Below are positions 29,079 through 40,274 of a stretch of DNA of 64,000 nt, piece after piece; within the stretch, counting starts at the first letter, position 1, and the number at the start of each line of letters is the position of its first letter. The stretch spans positions 52,555 to 116,554 of the forward strand of contig JANXYK010000039.1 in NCBI GenBank assembly GCA_025350055.1, read 5' to 3'. Source of the stretch: Gammaproteobacteria bacterium. GTDB lineage: Bacteria > Pseudomonadota > Gammaproteobacteria > Steroidobacterales > Steroidobacteraceae. Below the pieces are notes generated by a model. The model was not told where the DNA came from, made no database searches, and worked only from the letters and a program-made list of their open reading frames with translations. The position numbers and the translations under genes are program-made.

Positions 29079-29621
29079 TCAGTGCCTTGGTCGGTGGGTC
29101 AGGTCGTGGAAATGCAGGCCCTGCCTGCCCTGGCGGCGATCCTCGAAATAGCGCTCCAGCGCATAGTGCATGCTGGTGAAGGCGATGTCGTCCCAGGGGA
29201 TCTTGGCCTCGTCATATAGCCTGGTTTCCAGGCTTTCGGCCCCGGCGCCATGCACAGCGCTGCGCATCTGAGCGCGGAACAGCACGTGCAGCTGCTCGGC
29301 ATAGAGCACGTTGACGATGCTGAGCATCGAGCCGACCTCGACATCCGCCATGGCTTCCTCGGTGGTCTCGCGCGCTGCGGCGCTGTGCAGCGATTCGCCG
29401 ATTTCCAGGTACCCGGCCGGCGCCGTCCAGTAGCCGCGGCGCGGTTCAATGGCGCGCCGGCACAGCAGGATGCGCCCCTCCCATTCGGGCACGCAGCCGA
29501 CCACCACGCGCGGATTCTGGTAATGCACGCTGCCGCAGGCCACGCAGACATCGCGCGGCAGGGTGTCGCCCTCGGGTATGCGCCGCTGCAGCGCGGCTCC
29601 ACAGTTCGGACAGAAATTCAT
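29079..29621 (-). CDS. Nudix hydrolase with N-terminal zinc ribbon (NudC-like)
   Basis: The 180-aa protein has a zinc ribbon (CPNCGAAL...[12 protein letters not shown]). A Nudix box near residues 70-92 reads [22 protein letters not shown], matching Gx5Ex7RExxEE but with Met where the consensus Gly usually stands. Such proteins hydrolyse nucleoside-diphosphate linked compounds such as NADH or nucleotide sugars; the exact substrate cannot be told. It is divergent from the tRNA-Leu/queA unit. Confidence 0.88.
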   Translation of the reverse strand: MNFCPNCGAALQRRIPEGDTLPRDVCVACGSVHYQNPRVVVGCVPEWEGRILLCRRAIEPRRGYWTAPAGYLEIGESLHSAAARETTEEAMADVEVGSMLSIVNVLYAEQLHVLFRAQMRSAVHGAGAESLETRLYDEAKIPWDDIAFTSMHYALERYFEDRRQGRQGLHFHDLTHRPRH

Positions 29622-29687
29622 GGCTATCCAAGGCCTTCACATGGCGTGGCTGGGGCGTATTCGGGTATCGTACCGCCGCGACTCATG

Positions 29688-29772
29688 GGCCTCGTGGCGG
29701 AACTGGTAGACGCAGTCGACTCAAAATCGACCGGGCTTGCCCATCTCGGTTCGACTCCGAGCGAGGCCACCA
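29688..29772 (+). tRNA. tRNA-Leu (anticodon CAA)
   Basis: An 85-nt class II tRNA folds fully. The acceptor GGCCTCG pairs with CGAGGCC, the discriminator is A, and CCA is encoded (29770-29772). The anticodon stem GTCGA/TCGAC has loop CTCAAAA, giving anticodon CAA that reads UUG. A variable arm GGGC-TT-GCCC and a T arm CTCGG-TTCGACT-CCGAG are present. It lies 29 bp upstream of queA. Confidence 0.97.
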
Positions 29773-29801
29773 AGTCGCAGCAGCATATCGTCAATAGGCC
29801 A

Positions 29802-32020
<2,219 letters not shown>

Positions 32021-32091
32021 TGCCGCCCTTTTTCGGGTTCGGCCCGGTATGCAACGGCTGCGTGTCGCAGCCCTGAAATGAAGGTTTTGCC

Positions 32092-32415
32092 ATGAGTCTG
32101 ATCAGCCCTGCATTCGCCCAGTCGACCGCTGCCCCACCGGGCGCGGGTCTCAACTGGATCATCCTGCCGGTATTTGTCGCCATCTTTTATTTCCTGCTGA
32201 TCCGGCCGCAGCAGAAGCGCGTCAAGGACCAGCAGGCCATGCTCGCCAAGCTCGCCAACGGCGATGAAGTGGTGACCAGCGGTGGCATCCTTGGCCGTAT
32301 CGCTGAAGTGGGCGACACCTTCGTGACTCTCGAGATCGCCGATGGCGTGCGCATCAAGGTGCAACGCACGCAGATTTCGCAGCTGGTGCCCAAGGGCACT
32401 CTCAAGAGCGCCTGA
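32092..32415 (+). CDS. yajC: Preprotein translocase subunit YajC
   Basis: A 107-aa single-span protein. A short periplasmic N terminus (SLISPAFAQ) is followed by a helix (IILPVFVAIFYFLLI) and the conserved RPQQKRVKDQQAMLAKLANGDEVVTSGGI. It associates with SecDF. A GC-rich 6-bp hairpin (32056-32072) lies in the 71-bp gap after tgt but has no T tract. It is first in the yajC-secD-secF order. Confidence 0.97.
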   Translation: MSLISPAFAQSTAAPPGAGLNWIILPVFVAIFYFLLIRPQQKRVKDQQAMLAKLANGDEVVTSGGILGRIAEVGDTFVTLEIADGVRIKVQRTQISQLVPKGTLKSA

Positions 32416-32422
32416 GACCGCC

Positions 32423-34294
32423 ATGCTGGAATTTCCGCGCTGGAAGTACGCGCTCGTCGCGATTGTCATGTTGCTGGCACTGGCCTTTGCGCTGCCCAAT
32501 TTTTTCGGCACCGATCCGGCGTTGCAGGTGGCGCGCAAGACTCGCGTGGCCATGGACGATGCCGCCCGGCAGACGGTCGAGAACCTGCTGAAGCAGCGCG
32601 GCGACGCCTTCAGCGGCACCTACGTCGACACCGGCAAGCTGATCGTGCGCTTCGCCAACGTGCCCGACCAGCTCAAGGCGCGCGACGCGGTGAACGATGC
32701 GCTGAGCGCCGACTACGTCTCGGCACTCACCACAGCTTCGCGCGCGCCGTCCTGGCTGCGCTCGGTGGGCCTGCGGCCAATGCCGCTGGGCCTGGACCTG
32801 CGCGGCGGCCTGTACCTCGTGTACCAGGTCGATGTGAACGGCGCGGTCAGCCAGCTGCTGGAAAGCTACGACCAGAGCCTCAGGCGCACGCTCAGCAGCG
32901 CCAACCTGCCGTTCATCGATGTGACCAGCTACACCGGTGCCAAGAGCGACGTGCCCAATGCCTTGCGTGTGGCGCTACCGCCCGGTGCCGACGTGCTGGC
33001 CGTGCGCGATGCGCTGAAGAAGAGCAACGGCGATCTCACTTTCAACATCGACAGCCTGCCCACGGGCCCGGCGCTCGACATGGAGCTGAGCCCGACCCAG
33101 GTCAAGGCGCGCCGCGACTACGCGCTGCAGAAGAACATCACGACACTGCGCAATCGCGTCAATGAGCTGGGCGTATCCGAGCCGATCGTCGCGCAGCAGG
33201 GCATCGATCGCATCAACGTGCAGCTGCCTGGCGTGCAGAATTCGGCCGAAGTGAAGGACATCCTCGGCAAGGTTGCGACCCTGGAGTTCCGCCTCGAAGA
33301 CACGCAGGGCAATGCCTTCGACGCCAAGCAGAGCGGCCACGCGCCGTTGGGCACCAAGCTGTACCAGAATGAAGGCCGGCCGATACTGCTCAAGCGCGAG
33401 CTGATCACCACCGGCGACCAGCTCACCAATGCCACCTCGAGCGCTGGCAATGAAGGGCCGGAGGTCAATGTCACGCTCAATGGCCAGGGCGGCGACTCGA
33501 TGCTGCGCAATACGCGCCTGAACGTCGGCAAGCGCATGGCAGTGGTCTATATCGAGAAGAGCCGCCAGACCCACGAGGTCGCCGGACAGAAGGTCACCAA
33601 GGACGTCACCGACGAGAAGATCATCAGCCTGGCCACCGTCCGCGCGGTGCTCAGCAACCAGTTTCGCATCACCGGCCTGCAGGCCAGCGAGGCGGGCGAG
33701 TTGGCGCTGCTGATGCGCGCCGGTTCACTCTCGGCGCCGATCTTTGCGGTCGAGGAGCGCACCATCGGCCCGAGCCTGGGCGCCGAGAACATCCGCAAGG
33801 GCGAGATGGCGCTGGTGATTGGCATGCTGGCGGTGTTCGTGTTCATGGCGCTCTACTACCAGCGCTTCGGCCTGGTCGCCGACCTGGTGTTGCTGGCCAA
33901 CGTGGTGCTGCTCACGGCCCTGCTGTCGATGCTGCGTGCCACGCTCTCGCTGCCGGGCATTGCCGGCATCATCCTCACGGTCGGCATCGCGGTGGACGCC
34001 AACGTGCTGATCTACGAGCGCATCCGTGAAGAACTGCGCAATGGCATTACGCCGCAGGCGGCGATCCGTGCCGGCTTCGACAAGGCCTACTCGGCGATCT
34101 TCGATTCCAACGTCACCGCGTTCATCGCCGGTCTGGTGCTGTGGGTGGTGGGTCGCGGCGCGATCCGCGGCTTTGCGGTGGTGCTGACACTCGGCATTCT
34201 CACCTCAATGTTCACCTCGCTCCTGGGCAGCCGGGCGCTGATTTCCCTGATGTATGGCGGCCAGCGCAAGGTGGCGCGGCTGTCGATCGGTTAG
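32423..34294 (+). CDS. secD: Protein translocase subunit SecD
   Basis: The 623-aa protein starts at ATG 32423, 7 bp after yajC. It has an N-terminal helix, a large periplasmic region with LGLDLRGGLYLVYQVD and EPIVAQQGIDRINVQLPG, and five C-terminal helices containing ILTVGIAVDANVLIYERIREELR. SecDF uses the proton gradient to pull exported proteins into the periplasm. Confidence 0.97.
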   Translation: MLEFPRWKYALVAIVMLLALAFALPNFFGTDPALQVARKTRVAMDDAARQTVENLLKQRGDAFSGTYVDTGKLIVRFANVPDQLKARDAVNDALSADYVSALTTASRAPSWLRSVGLRPMPLGLDLRGGLYLVYQVDVNGAVSQLLESYDQSLRRTLSSANLPFIDVTSYTGAKSDVPNALRVALPPGADVLAVRDALKKSNGDLTFNIDSLPTGPALDMELSPTQVKARRDYALQKNITTLRNRVNELGVSEPIVAQQGIDRINVQLPGVQNSAEVKDILGKVATLEFRLEDTQGNAFDAKQSGHAPLGTKLYQNEGRPILLKRELITTGDQLTNATSSAGNEGPEVNVTLNGQGGDSMLRNTRLNVGKRMAVVYIEKSRQTHEVAGQKVTKDVTDEKIISLATVRAVLSNQFRITGLQASEAGELALLMRAGSLSAPIFAVEERTIGPSLGAENIRKGEMALVIGMLAVFVFMALYYQRFGLVADLVLLANVVLLTALLSMLRATLSLPGIAGIILTVGIAVDANVLIYERIREELRNGITPQAAIRAGFDKAYSAIFDSNVTAFIAGLVLWVVGRGAIRGFAVVLTLGILTSMFTSLLGSRALISLMYGGQRKVARLSIG

Positions 34295-34303
34295 GAGCAC
34301 GAC

Positions 34304-35239
34304 GTGGAGTTCTTCAAGAAGGCGACCAATTTTCCGTTCATGTCGACGCGCAAGGTCTGGTATGCGCTGTCGATCACGCTGATGGTGCTGTCGATCGGCT
34401 CTTTCTTCGTGCGCGGCCTGAATTTCGCGGTCGATTTCACCGGCGGCGTGCAGGTGCAGGCCAGCTTCCCGAATGCCGTGAACCTCGATGCAGTGCGCGC
34501 CGGGCTCACGGCGGCGGGCTTTCGCGAACCGCAGGTGCAGAACCTCGGCTCCTCGCGTGAGGCAGCGATCCGGCTGCCGGCTGAGGCCAATCAGAGCGGT
34601 GATGTGATCCGCGCCCGCGTCGGCGATGTGCTGCACAAGATCGACAGCAAGGCCGAGATCACCGGTATGGATGTGGTGGGTTCACAGGTGGGGAGCGAGC
34701 TGAAGTCCGGTGCGCTGCTGGCGCTGGCGGCAACGCTGGCGCTCATCTTCATCTACATCGCATTCCGCTTCCACACCTGGCGACTGTCGCTGGGCGCTAT
34801 CCTCGCCGTGCTGCACGATCCTATCCTGGTGCTGGGCGCCTTCTCGCTGTGGCAGACTCCTTTCGATCTGCCGGTGGTGTCGGCAATGCTGGCCGTGATC
34901 GGCTACTCCCTCAACGACACCGTGGTGGTGTTCGACCGCATCCGCGAGCGCTTCGAGACCAGCCGCCGGCTCGATCCGGTGACAGCGCTCGACCAGTCGA
35001 TCAACCAGACGCTGTCGCGTACCATCATGACCAAGGTCGTCACGCTCATTGTTGTAGTCGCCCTTTACCTGCTGGGCGGCGTGGCGCTACGTGGTTTCTC
35101 CGAAGCGCTGATCATCGGCATCATCGCCGGCACCTATTCATCGATCTACATCTCGAGCGCGATCGCGCTCGACTGCGGCCTGAAGGCCGAGCATCTGCTG
35201 CCGATCGCCATTACCAAGCCGGTGGACGACCTGCCCTAG
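34304..35239 (+). CDS. secF: Protein translocase subunit SecF
   Basis: A 311-aa partner of SecD with a GTG start and GGAG upstream. It has helix 1 then the conserved NFAVDFTGGVQVQ, and C-terminal helices with VIGYSLNDTVVVFDRIRE and the SRTIMTKVVTLIVVVALYLLGG segment. It lies 9 bp after secD. Confidence 0.97.
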   Translation: MEFFKKATNFPFMSTRKVWYALSITLMVLSIGSFFVRGLNFAVDFTGGVQVQASFPNAVNLDAVRAGLTAAGFREPQVQNLGSSREAAIRLPAEANQSGDVIRARVGDVLHKIDSKAEITGMDVVGSQVGSELKSGALLALAATLALIFIYIAFRFHTWRLSLGAILAVLHDPILVLGAFSLWQTPFDLPVVSAMLAVIGYSLNDTVVVFDRIRERFETSRRLDPVTALDQSINQTLSRTIMTKVVTLIVVVALYLLGGVALRGFSEALIIGIIAGTYSSIYISSAIALDCGLKAEHLLPIAITKPVDDLP

Positions 35240-35242
35240 ACC

Positions 35243-35983
35243 ATGTGGCACGTGCTCACCGAGCCGGCGTCCTGGGTGGCCTTCCTCACCCTGTCAGTGC
35301 TGGAAATCGTCCTGGGCATCGACAACATCATCTTCCTGTCGATCCTGGTCGGACGGGTGCCGCGCCATCAACAACAGCGTGCGCGAATCGTCGGCCTCGC
35401 TCTGGCGGCGATCACGCGCATCGCGCTGCTGTTCTCGATCGTCTGGCTGATACGCCTGACCCGGCCCTGGTTCAGCCTGCTGGGCCAGGAGATTTCCGGG
35501 CGCGATCTGATCCTGGCCGGCGGCGGCCTGTTCCTGCTGATCAAGAGCGTGCTGGAGATCCACCATACGCTCGAGGGTGCCGCCAGCGAGCGCAATGCGC
35601 GCGTCATGGCGAGCCTGAGGGCGATCGTGGTGCAGATCGCCGTCATCGACATCGTGTTCTCGCTCGATTCGGTATTTACCGCCGTGGGCCTGGCGCGTCC
35701 CGATCAGCTGCCGGTCATGGTCGCGGCGATACTGGTTTCGATCGTGGTGATGATGTGGCTGTCCGGCCCGATTTCCGATTTCGTCGATCGGCATCCGACC
35801 GTAAAGATGCTGGCGCTCGCGTTCCTGATCCTGGTTGGCATGGCGCTGATCGCCGAGGGCATGGATTTCCATATTCCGAAGGGCTACCTGTATTTCGCGA
35901 TGGCCTTCTCGGTGCTGGTGGAGATGATCAATATCCGGCTGCGCAAGCTCCTCGACGCACGCCGCCATCCGCCCACATCATGA
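35243..35983 (+). CDS. TerC-family integral membrane protein
   Basis: A 246-aa protein with seven hydrophobic helices. TerC-family signatures are LEIVLGIDNIIFLSIL in helix 1 and QIAVIDIVFSLDSVFTAVG in helix 4, which carry the acidic residues thought to bind metal ions. TerC relatives have been linked to manganese or tellurite handling. It starts 3 bp after secF, a placement compatible with co-transcription and with metal loading of exported proteins, but the latter is inference. Confidence 0.93.
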   Translation: MWHVLTEPASWVAFLTLSVLEIVLGIDNIIFLSILVGRVPRHQQQRARIVGLALAAITRIALLFSIVWLIRLTRPWFSLLGQEISGRDLILAGGGLFLLIKSVLEIHHTLEGAASERNARVMASLRAIVVQIAVIDIVFSLDSVFTAVGLARPDQLPVMVAAILVSIVVMMWLSGPISDFVDRHPTVKMLALAFLILVGMALIAEGMDFHIPKGYLYFAMAFSVLVEMINIRLRKLLDARRHPPTS

Positions 35984-36600
35984 ACAGGGCCCGCAACTTC
36001 GCTGTGCTGGGCACCGCCTTGCTGGTGGCCGGCCTGATCGTGCAGGGCGAAACGCTGGCCGCGACGGCAACAAAGTCGACGGCAGCGGCCAGGGCGCGCG
36101 CAGGAGTGCAGTGGCTGGCGCAGTTTGCCGAGCAGGTGAAGGCCACGGGGCACGAAGCGCAGCTGCCACCGCATCTGTCGCGCGAGCTGGGCCTGAACAG
36201 CGGCGCATCGCCGACGCCAGTGCAGCAGATTGCGACGCGTGTCGGCACGATGGTGCACGCCTTCAATGTGCTGGCCCATGCGCGCGGGCAACGCGTGCTG
36301 TTCAGCTACGATGAAGCCACGCAATTGACCGAGGCCTTCAGGTTGCGGACCGATGGCAGGCTGGAGCGGGGCGTCTCCTACCGCAGTGGCGATGCCAGCA
36401 GCGCCATGCCGCCGGTGGTTGCAGGTGCCGGGTACCGGCGTGAGCTGCGGTTCTGGCACGAATACGTCTACGGCAAGGGCGTTGCCCCGCCCATCCTGAC
36501 CGTGCCATTGGCGGCGCCGCCAGGCGCGAATCCGGATCTCAAACCGACTGCGGTGCCCCAGGTTGAGCCGCCGCCACGCGACCCAACGACTCACCCGTGA
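35980..36600 (+). CDS. Exported protein of unknown function
   Basis: ATG 35980 overlaps the TerC gene stop (ATGA), giving 206 aa. The N terminus is a signal peptide (FAVLGTALLVAGLIVQGETLAA). The mature part is Ala/Arg-rich, then has a more structured half (VGTMVHAFNVLAHARGQRVLFSYDEA, YRRELRFWHEYVYGKG) and ends in a Pro-rich tail. No family is recognised. The longer open frame upstream lies over secF and the TerC gene and is not used. Its 3' end overlaps the convergent acetyltransferase gene by 62 bp. Confidence 0.7.
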   Translation: MNRARNFAVLGTALLVAGLIVQGETLAATATKSTAAARARAGVQWLAQFAEQVKATGHEAQLPPHLSRELGLNSGASPTPVQQIATRVGTMVHAFNVLAHARGQRVLFSYDEATQLTEAFRLRTDGRLERGVSYRSGDASSAMPPVVAGAGYRRELRFWHEYVYGKGVAPPILTVPLAAPPGANPDLKPTAVPQVEPPPRDPTTHP

Positions 36601-37042
36601 GCCGGTAGTTGTGCCAGCCGCTCATCGGCGTGGCACCCAGTCGCAGGTAGAAATCGATCGCGAGCTGATTCCAGTTCAGCGCTGACCATTCCAGCCGGCC
36701 GCAGTGGCGCTCCACGGTGAGCTGCGCAAGATGGCGCAGCAGTGCGCCGCCCACGCCATGCTTGCGAAAGGCCGGATTCACGAACAGGTCTTCGAGGAAG
36801 ATGCCGGGCTTGCCGAGGAAAGTGGAATAGTTGTGGAAGAACAGCGCGAAGCCCGCGGGTTGACCATCACAGTCGGCCAGCACGACCTCGGCATAGCGGC
36901 GCTCGCCAAACAACGTGGCACGCAGGTCTGCCTCGGTGGCGATGGCTTCCGGCCCAAGCTTCTCGTACTCGGCCAGCGCGCGGATGAATTCAAGGATCAG
37001 TGGCACATCCGCGGCCACCGCATCTCTCAGGACAACGCTCAT
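36539..37042 (-). CDS. GNAT N-acetyltransferase, diamine/polyamine acetyltransferase-like
   Basis: The 167-aa protein has the GNAT fold: N-terminal LRDAVAADVPLILEFIRALAEYEKL, then GIFLEDLFVNPAFRKHGVGGALL (acetyl-CoA binding RxxGxG) and ALNWNQLAIDFYLRLGA. This layout matches the spermidine/diamine acetyltransferase-like group. The actual substrate amine is not evident. The gene converges on the exported hypothetical gene with a 62-bp overlap of their ends. Confidence 0.88.
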   Translation of the reverse strand: MSVVLRDAVAADVPLILEFIRALAEYEKLGPEAIATEADLRATLFGERRYAEVVLADCDGQPAGFALFFHNYSTFLGKPGIFLEDLFVNPAFRKHGVGGALLRHLAQLTVERHCGRLEWSALNWNQLAIDFYLRLGATPMSGWHNYRLTGESLGRVAAAQPGAPQSV

Positions 37043-37083
37043 CCGCTGATTGTAGCGGAGCGCTGCGCGGCTGGCGCCAAGGC

Positions 37084-37533
37084 CTAGTTGCGGGTTGCCG
37101 GGGTTGCCGAAGGGGCGGCCGGCGCGGCTGCCGGCGCGGCTGCCGTCGGCGCTTGCTGCTTCACGGGCTTGGGCGGCCCAGCGTTGGCTTCGAAGCTCGT
37201 GAACAGGCAGCGACCCTGGTCGCGCGTGAGCACCGCACTCCAGCGATCAAAGGAGCCATCGGGATTGAATTCGAAATGCAGGCCTTCCTGGAACTGCAGG
37301 CCAGTGCAGGGAAAGGAGAACTTGCCGTAGTACCAGGCGCCGGAATTGGCCCGTACCCACAGACCCTGCGAGCCGTCGGCCTGCCAGTCGCGAATGCCAT
37401 GCTCGGCGGCGAAAGAAATGCTCGCTTCATGCCTGGCGGCAGGCTCGCCAGCGCCGCACAGCGGTGCCGCCAGCAAGCCTGTGAGCGCTGTTGCGGCCAA
37501 CAGCAGGGGGTCGCGCAATCGTCTGTGGAACAT
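37084..37533 (-). CDS. Small exported protein, DUF6491-like
   Basis: ATG 37533 gives 149 aa with a signal peptide (LLLAATALTGLLAAPLCGAGE). The mature domain contains SFAAEHGIRDWQADGSQGLW, AWYYGKFSFPCTGLQF and GSFDRWSAVLTRDQGRCLFTSF, with two cysteines that could pair. I believe this is the DUF6491 type, from memory of its pattern. It ends with an Ala/Pro-rich tail (PTAAAPAAAPAAP). Function unknown. Confidence 0.7.
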   Translation of the reverse strand: MFHRRLRDPLLLAATALTGLLAAPLCGAGEPAARHEASISFAAEHGIRDWQADGSQGLWVRANSGAWYYGKFSFPCTGLQFQEGLHFEFNPDGSFDRWSAVLTRDQGRCLFTSFEANAGPPKPVKQQAPTAAAPAAAPAAPSATPATRN

Positions 37534-37613
37534 GGGCGCACTCCGTATCGGTAGCCACCACACACTAAGAGCCTGCGTGGCGCCAATGGGTTCGCGTGAT
37601 CGGGTCGCCGCCA

Positions 37614-37850
37614 TCACTCGCAGCCCAGGCAGTGCCTGCCTACGTGCAAGCCCGCGGGCTCCTGTGTGGTGCGCGCCAATTGCAGGCGGGGGAGCAGCGC
37701 GGAAATGGCTTCCAGCGCCGCGCCGCACTTGTGGGCGTCGCTGGCGAGGCCGGTGCGGCGACACAGATGAAAATCATCGGCGAACACCTGCTGCAGGGTT
37801 TCCAGGTGTTCGATGGTCGCGTCGATCAGGGAGGTGGTTTCGGTGTACAT
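37614..37850 (-). CDS. Small Cys/His-rich protein, LexA-box controlled
   Basis: A 78-aa protein starting at ATG 37850 with AGGAG 8 bp upstream. It is mostly helical (LIDATIEHLETLQQVFADDF) and carries Cys and His in HLCRRTGLASDAHKC plus a C-terminal HVGRHCLGCE, which could bind a metal ion. There is no signal peptide or membrane helix. A consensus LexA box lies 25 bp upstream and no other gene can use it, so this is probably a damage-inducible protein. No family is recognised. Confidence 0.7.
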   Translation of the reverse strand: MYTETTSLIDATIEHLETLQQVFADDFHLCRRTGLASDAHKCGAALEAISALLPRLQLARTTQEPAGLHVGRHCLGCE

Positions 37851-37874
37851 GGAGGCGCTCCTACGCGGGGGGAG

Positions 37875-37890
37875 CTGTATATTTATACAG
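37875..37890. promoter_or_regulatory. LexA (SOS) box
   Basis: CTGTATATTTATACAG is a perfect 7-bp inverted repeat that fits the gammaproteobacterial SOS consensus CTGT-N8-ACAG exactly, including the TA-rich centre. On the minus strand it overlaps a TAAATA -10-like box, 17 bp from TTGCGC (complement of 37903-37908). LexA bound here would block the promoter of the 78-aa gene. Confidence 0.85.
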
Positions 37891-37945
37891 TCACCCCGGG
37901 CAGCGCAAGCCCCCAATGACCCCGGTACCGGCCCTTTGGCGGGTG

Positions 37946-39394
37946 TCAGTCCTTGCGCAGCTTGCTGTGCCGGTAGCCGTACCAGAAATACACCGCTATG
38001 CCGATGATTGTCCAGGCATAAAGGCGGATCCAGGTGCCGAGGGTGAGACCATAGGCCATGACCGAACAGAAGATGACGCCCGCGCCACAGGTGACCCAAG
38101 GCCAGGCCACGCGGAAGGGGCGCGGGATGTCAGGTCGGCGATAGCGCAAAATCAGCACGCCGCCGCAGACCATGATGAAGGCGATTAGCGTGCCGATCGA
38201 GACTAGCTCGGAAAGCAGGCCCAGAGGGAACAAGCCAGCCATCAGTGCGGCGATCGAGCCGGTGAGCACGGTGGCCACATGGGGCGTACGGAAGCGCTCG
38301 TGCACCTTGCCCAGTGCGGCCGGGAGCAGGCCGTCCTGCGCCATCGCCAGCAGGATGCGCGATTGCGCCAGGATCATCACCAGGATCACCGAGGTAAGGC
38401 CCGCGATCGCGCCGATGATCACCCAGATACTGAGCCAGTGCAGGCCAGGGGTTGATTCCATCGCCAGCGCGACCGGTGCGGCGTCGTTGAGCAGCTTGTA
38501 CGGCATCAGGCCCGTGAGCGTGGCCGCCATCAGGATATAGAGCACCGTGCAGATCGTCAGGCCCACGATCAGGCCGAAGGGCAGGTCGCGCGAGGGATTG
38601 CGCGCCTCCTGTGCTGCGGTTGATACCGCATCGAATCCGATGTAAGCGAAGAAGATCACGCCCGAGGCCCGGATGATGCCCGACCAGCCAAACTCGCCGA
38701 AGGTGCCGGTGTTGGCGGGAATGAACGGGTGCCAGTTGGCGCTCGAGAGGTACGCGGCGCCGAAGCCGATCACCGCCAGGATCACGCCGACCTTCAGCAC
38801 TACCACCATGGAATTGACCCAGGCCGACTGCTTGATGCCGATGAAGCAGATGGTGGCGGCGATCGCCGCGATGCACATAGCCGGAAAATTCAGTATCGCG
38901 CCGGTGGTCACGATCGAAAAGCTGTCGCCTACGGTGGCGAAGGGTGCGGCGCTCAATGAAGCAGGCAGGAAGTTGATATCGAAGTGATCGAGGATCTTCA
39001 CGAAGTAGCGTGCCCAGCCTACGGCCACGGTGGCCGCTGCGAACAGGTATTCGAGCAGTAGGTTCCAGCCGATGAACCAGGCGGCAAACTCGCCCATCGT
39101 GGCGAATGTGTAGCTATAGGCGCTGCCAGCGATGGGCACCATCGAGGCAAACTCGGCGTAACACAGCCCTGCCAGCATGCTGCCGATACCGGCGATGATG
39201 AACGAGATGATGATGGCAGGACCCGCGTGGATCGCCGCTTCCTGCCCGGTGAGCACGAAGATGCCGGTGCCGATGGTGCAGCCGACGCCCAGCAGCGCGA
39301 GCTGCCAGGGCCCGAGGATGCGCTTGAGCTGCGAACTCTTGTGTTCGCTGCTGATGTTGTCAAAGGACTTGGTCGTCAGCATTTGCTTCAGCAT
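37946..39394 (-). CDS. APC-family amino acid permease (cationic amino-acid transporter type)
   Basis: A 482-aa transporter with 12 or more helices. APC marks are GPWQLALLGVGCTIGTGIFVLTGQEAA in helix 1, YAEFASMVPIAGSAYSYTFATMGEFAAWFIGWNLLLEY, and GVIFFAYIGFDAVSTAAQEARNPSRDLPFGL. This matches the YfnA/CAT-like branch. Substrate not determinable. The gene is 24 bp from the suhB stop on the same strand. Confidence 0.94.
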   Translation of the reverse strand: MLKQMLTTKSFDNISSEHKSSQLKRILGPWQLALLGVGCTIGTGIFVLTGQEAAIHAGPAIIISFIIAGIGSMLAGLCYAEFASMVPIAGSAYSYTFATMGEFAAWFIGWNLLLEYLFAAATVAVGWARYFVKILDHFDINFLPASLSAAPFATVGDSFSIVTTGAILNFPAMCIAAIAATICFIGIKQSAWVNSMVVVLKVGVILAVIGFGAAYLSSANWHPFIPANTGTFGEFGWSGIIRASGVIFFAYIGFDAVSTAAQEARNPSRDLPFGLIVGLTICTVLYILMAATLTGLMPYKLLNDAAPVALAMESTPGLHWLSIWVIIGAIAGLTSVILVMILAQSRILLAMAQDGLLPAALGKVHERFRTPHVATVLTGSIAALMAGLFPLGLLSELVSIGTLIAFIMVCGGVLILRYRRPDIPRPFRVAWPWVTCGAGVIFCSVMAYGLTLGTWIRLYAWTIIGIAVYFWYGYRHSKLRKD

Positions 39395-39418
39395 GTGGGT
39401 CTTCTCGCTTCTTTTACT

Positions 39419-40252
39419 TCAGGCGGTTTCGACGGAACCCGTTTCGGTCGCCGGGGTGGCGGCCGCGCGCGCAGGGCGCAGATGCGGCGCGAAAGCGGCC
39501 AGCATGGCTGCGTGTACGCGCGGTGTGCCGGCGAGTACATCGCCGCCGTGTTGATAGGTGCTGCCATCGAGTGCCGTGATGTGGCCGCCGGCTTCCTGTA
39601 TCAGCAGTGCGCCGGCCGCAGTATCCCAGGGCTTCAGGCCCAGCTCCCAGAAACCATCGACGCGTCCGGCCGCGACATAGGCAAGATCGAGCGCTGCGGC
39701 GCCGGGGCGGCGCACGCCAGCCACCAGCGGCATGATGGCGCGCAGCATCGCAAGGTACGCATCCAGGTCGACCTGGGCGTGGAAGGGAAAGCCGGTGGCA
39801 ATCAGCGCGCCTTCCAGCGCGCGCCGGCGGCTGACGCGGATTTTGTGATTCTCCAGCTGCGCACCGGCGCCGCGCGTAGCCGTGAACAGCTCCAGGCGCA
39901 GCGGATCGTAGATCGCCGCGACTTCGAGCCGGCCGCGCACCTGCGCCGCGATCGAGACCGCGAACACCGGGAATCCGTGCACAAAATTGGTGGTGCCATC
40001 GAGCGGATCGATGATCCACTGCACTTCGTTGTCGCCGCTGGCGCCACTCTCTTCGGCGAGGATTGCGTGCTCGGGATAGTGGCGGCGGATGATCGCAACG
40101 ATCTCGGCCTCGGCCGCGCGGTCGACCTCGGTGACGTAGTCGTGACGGCCCTTGCTGGCGATTTCGATGCCTTCCAGGCGCGGAATGCTGCGGGCGATTA
40201 CTTCACCGGCGCGGCGGGCCGCTTGCACGGCGATAGTCAACAGTGGATGCAT
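39419..40252 (-). CDS. suhB: Inositol-1-monophosphatase / Nus factor SuhB
   Basis: From ATG 40252 the protein is 277 aa. It has the lithium-sensitive phosphatase motifs: ILAEESG, WIIDPLDGTTNFVHGFPVFAVSIA and LKPWDTAAGALLIQEAGG. In E. coli SuhB also aids rRNA transcription antitermination. The gene is divergent from trmJ with only 22 bp between start codons, so at least one promoter must lie within the opposite coding region. Confidence 0.96.
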   Translation of the reverse strand: MHPLLTIAVQAARRAGEVIARSIPRLEGIEIASKGRHDYVTEVDRAAEAEIVAIIRRHYPEHAILAEESGASGDNEVQWIIDPLDGTTNFVHGFPVFAVSIAAQVRGRLEVAAIYDPLRLELFTATRGAGAQLENHKIRVSRRRALEGALIATGFPFHAQVDLDAYLAMLRAIMPLVAGVRRPGAAALDLAYVAAGRVDGFWELGLKPWDTAAGALLIQEAGGHITALDGSTYQHGGDVLAGTPRVHAAMLAAFAPHLRPARAAATPATETGSVETA

Positions 40253-40274
40253 GGCTGACCTAGAATAGCAGGAT

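Noticed and set aside
34849..35979. Upstream extension of the exported 206-aa protein across secF and the TerC gene
   Set aside because: It is out of frame over two certain genes; ATG 35980 with an ATGA overlap and a signal peptide is the better start.
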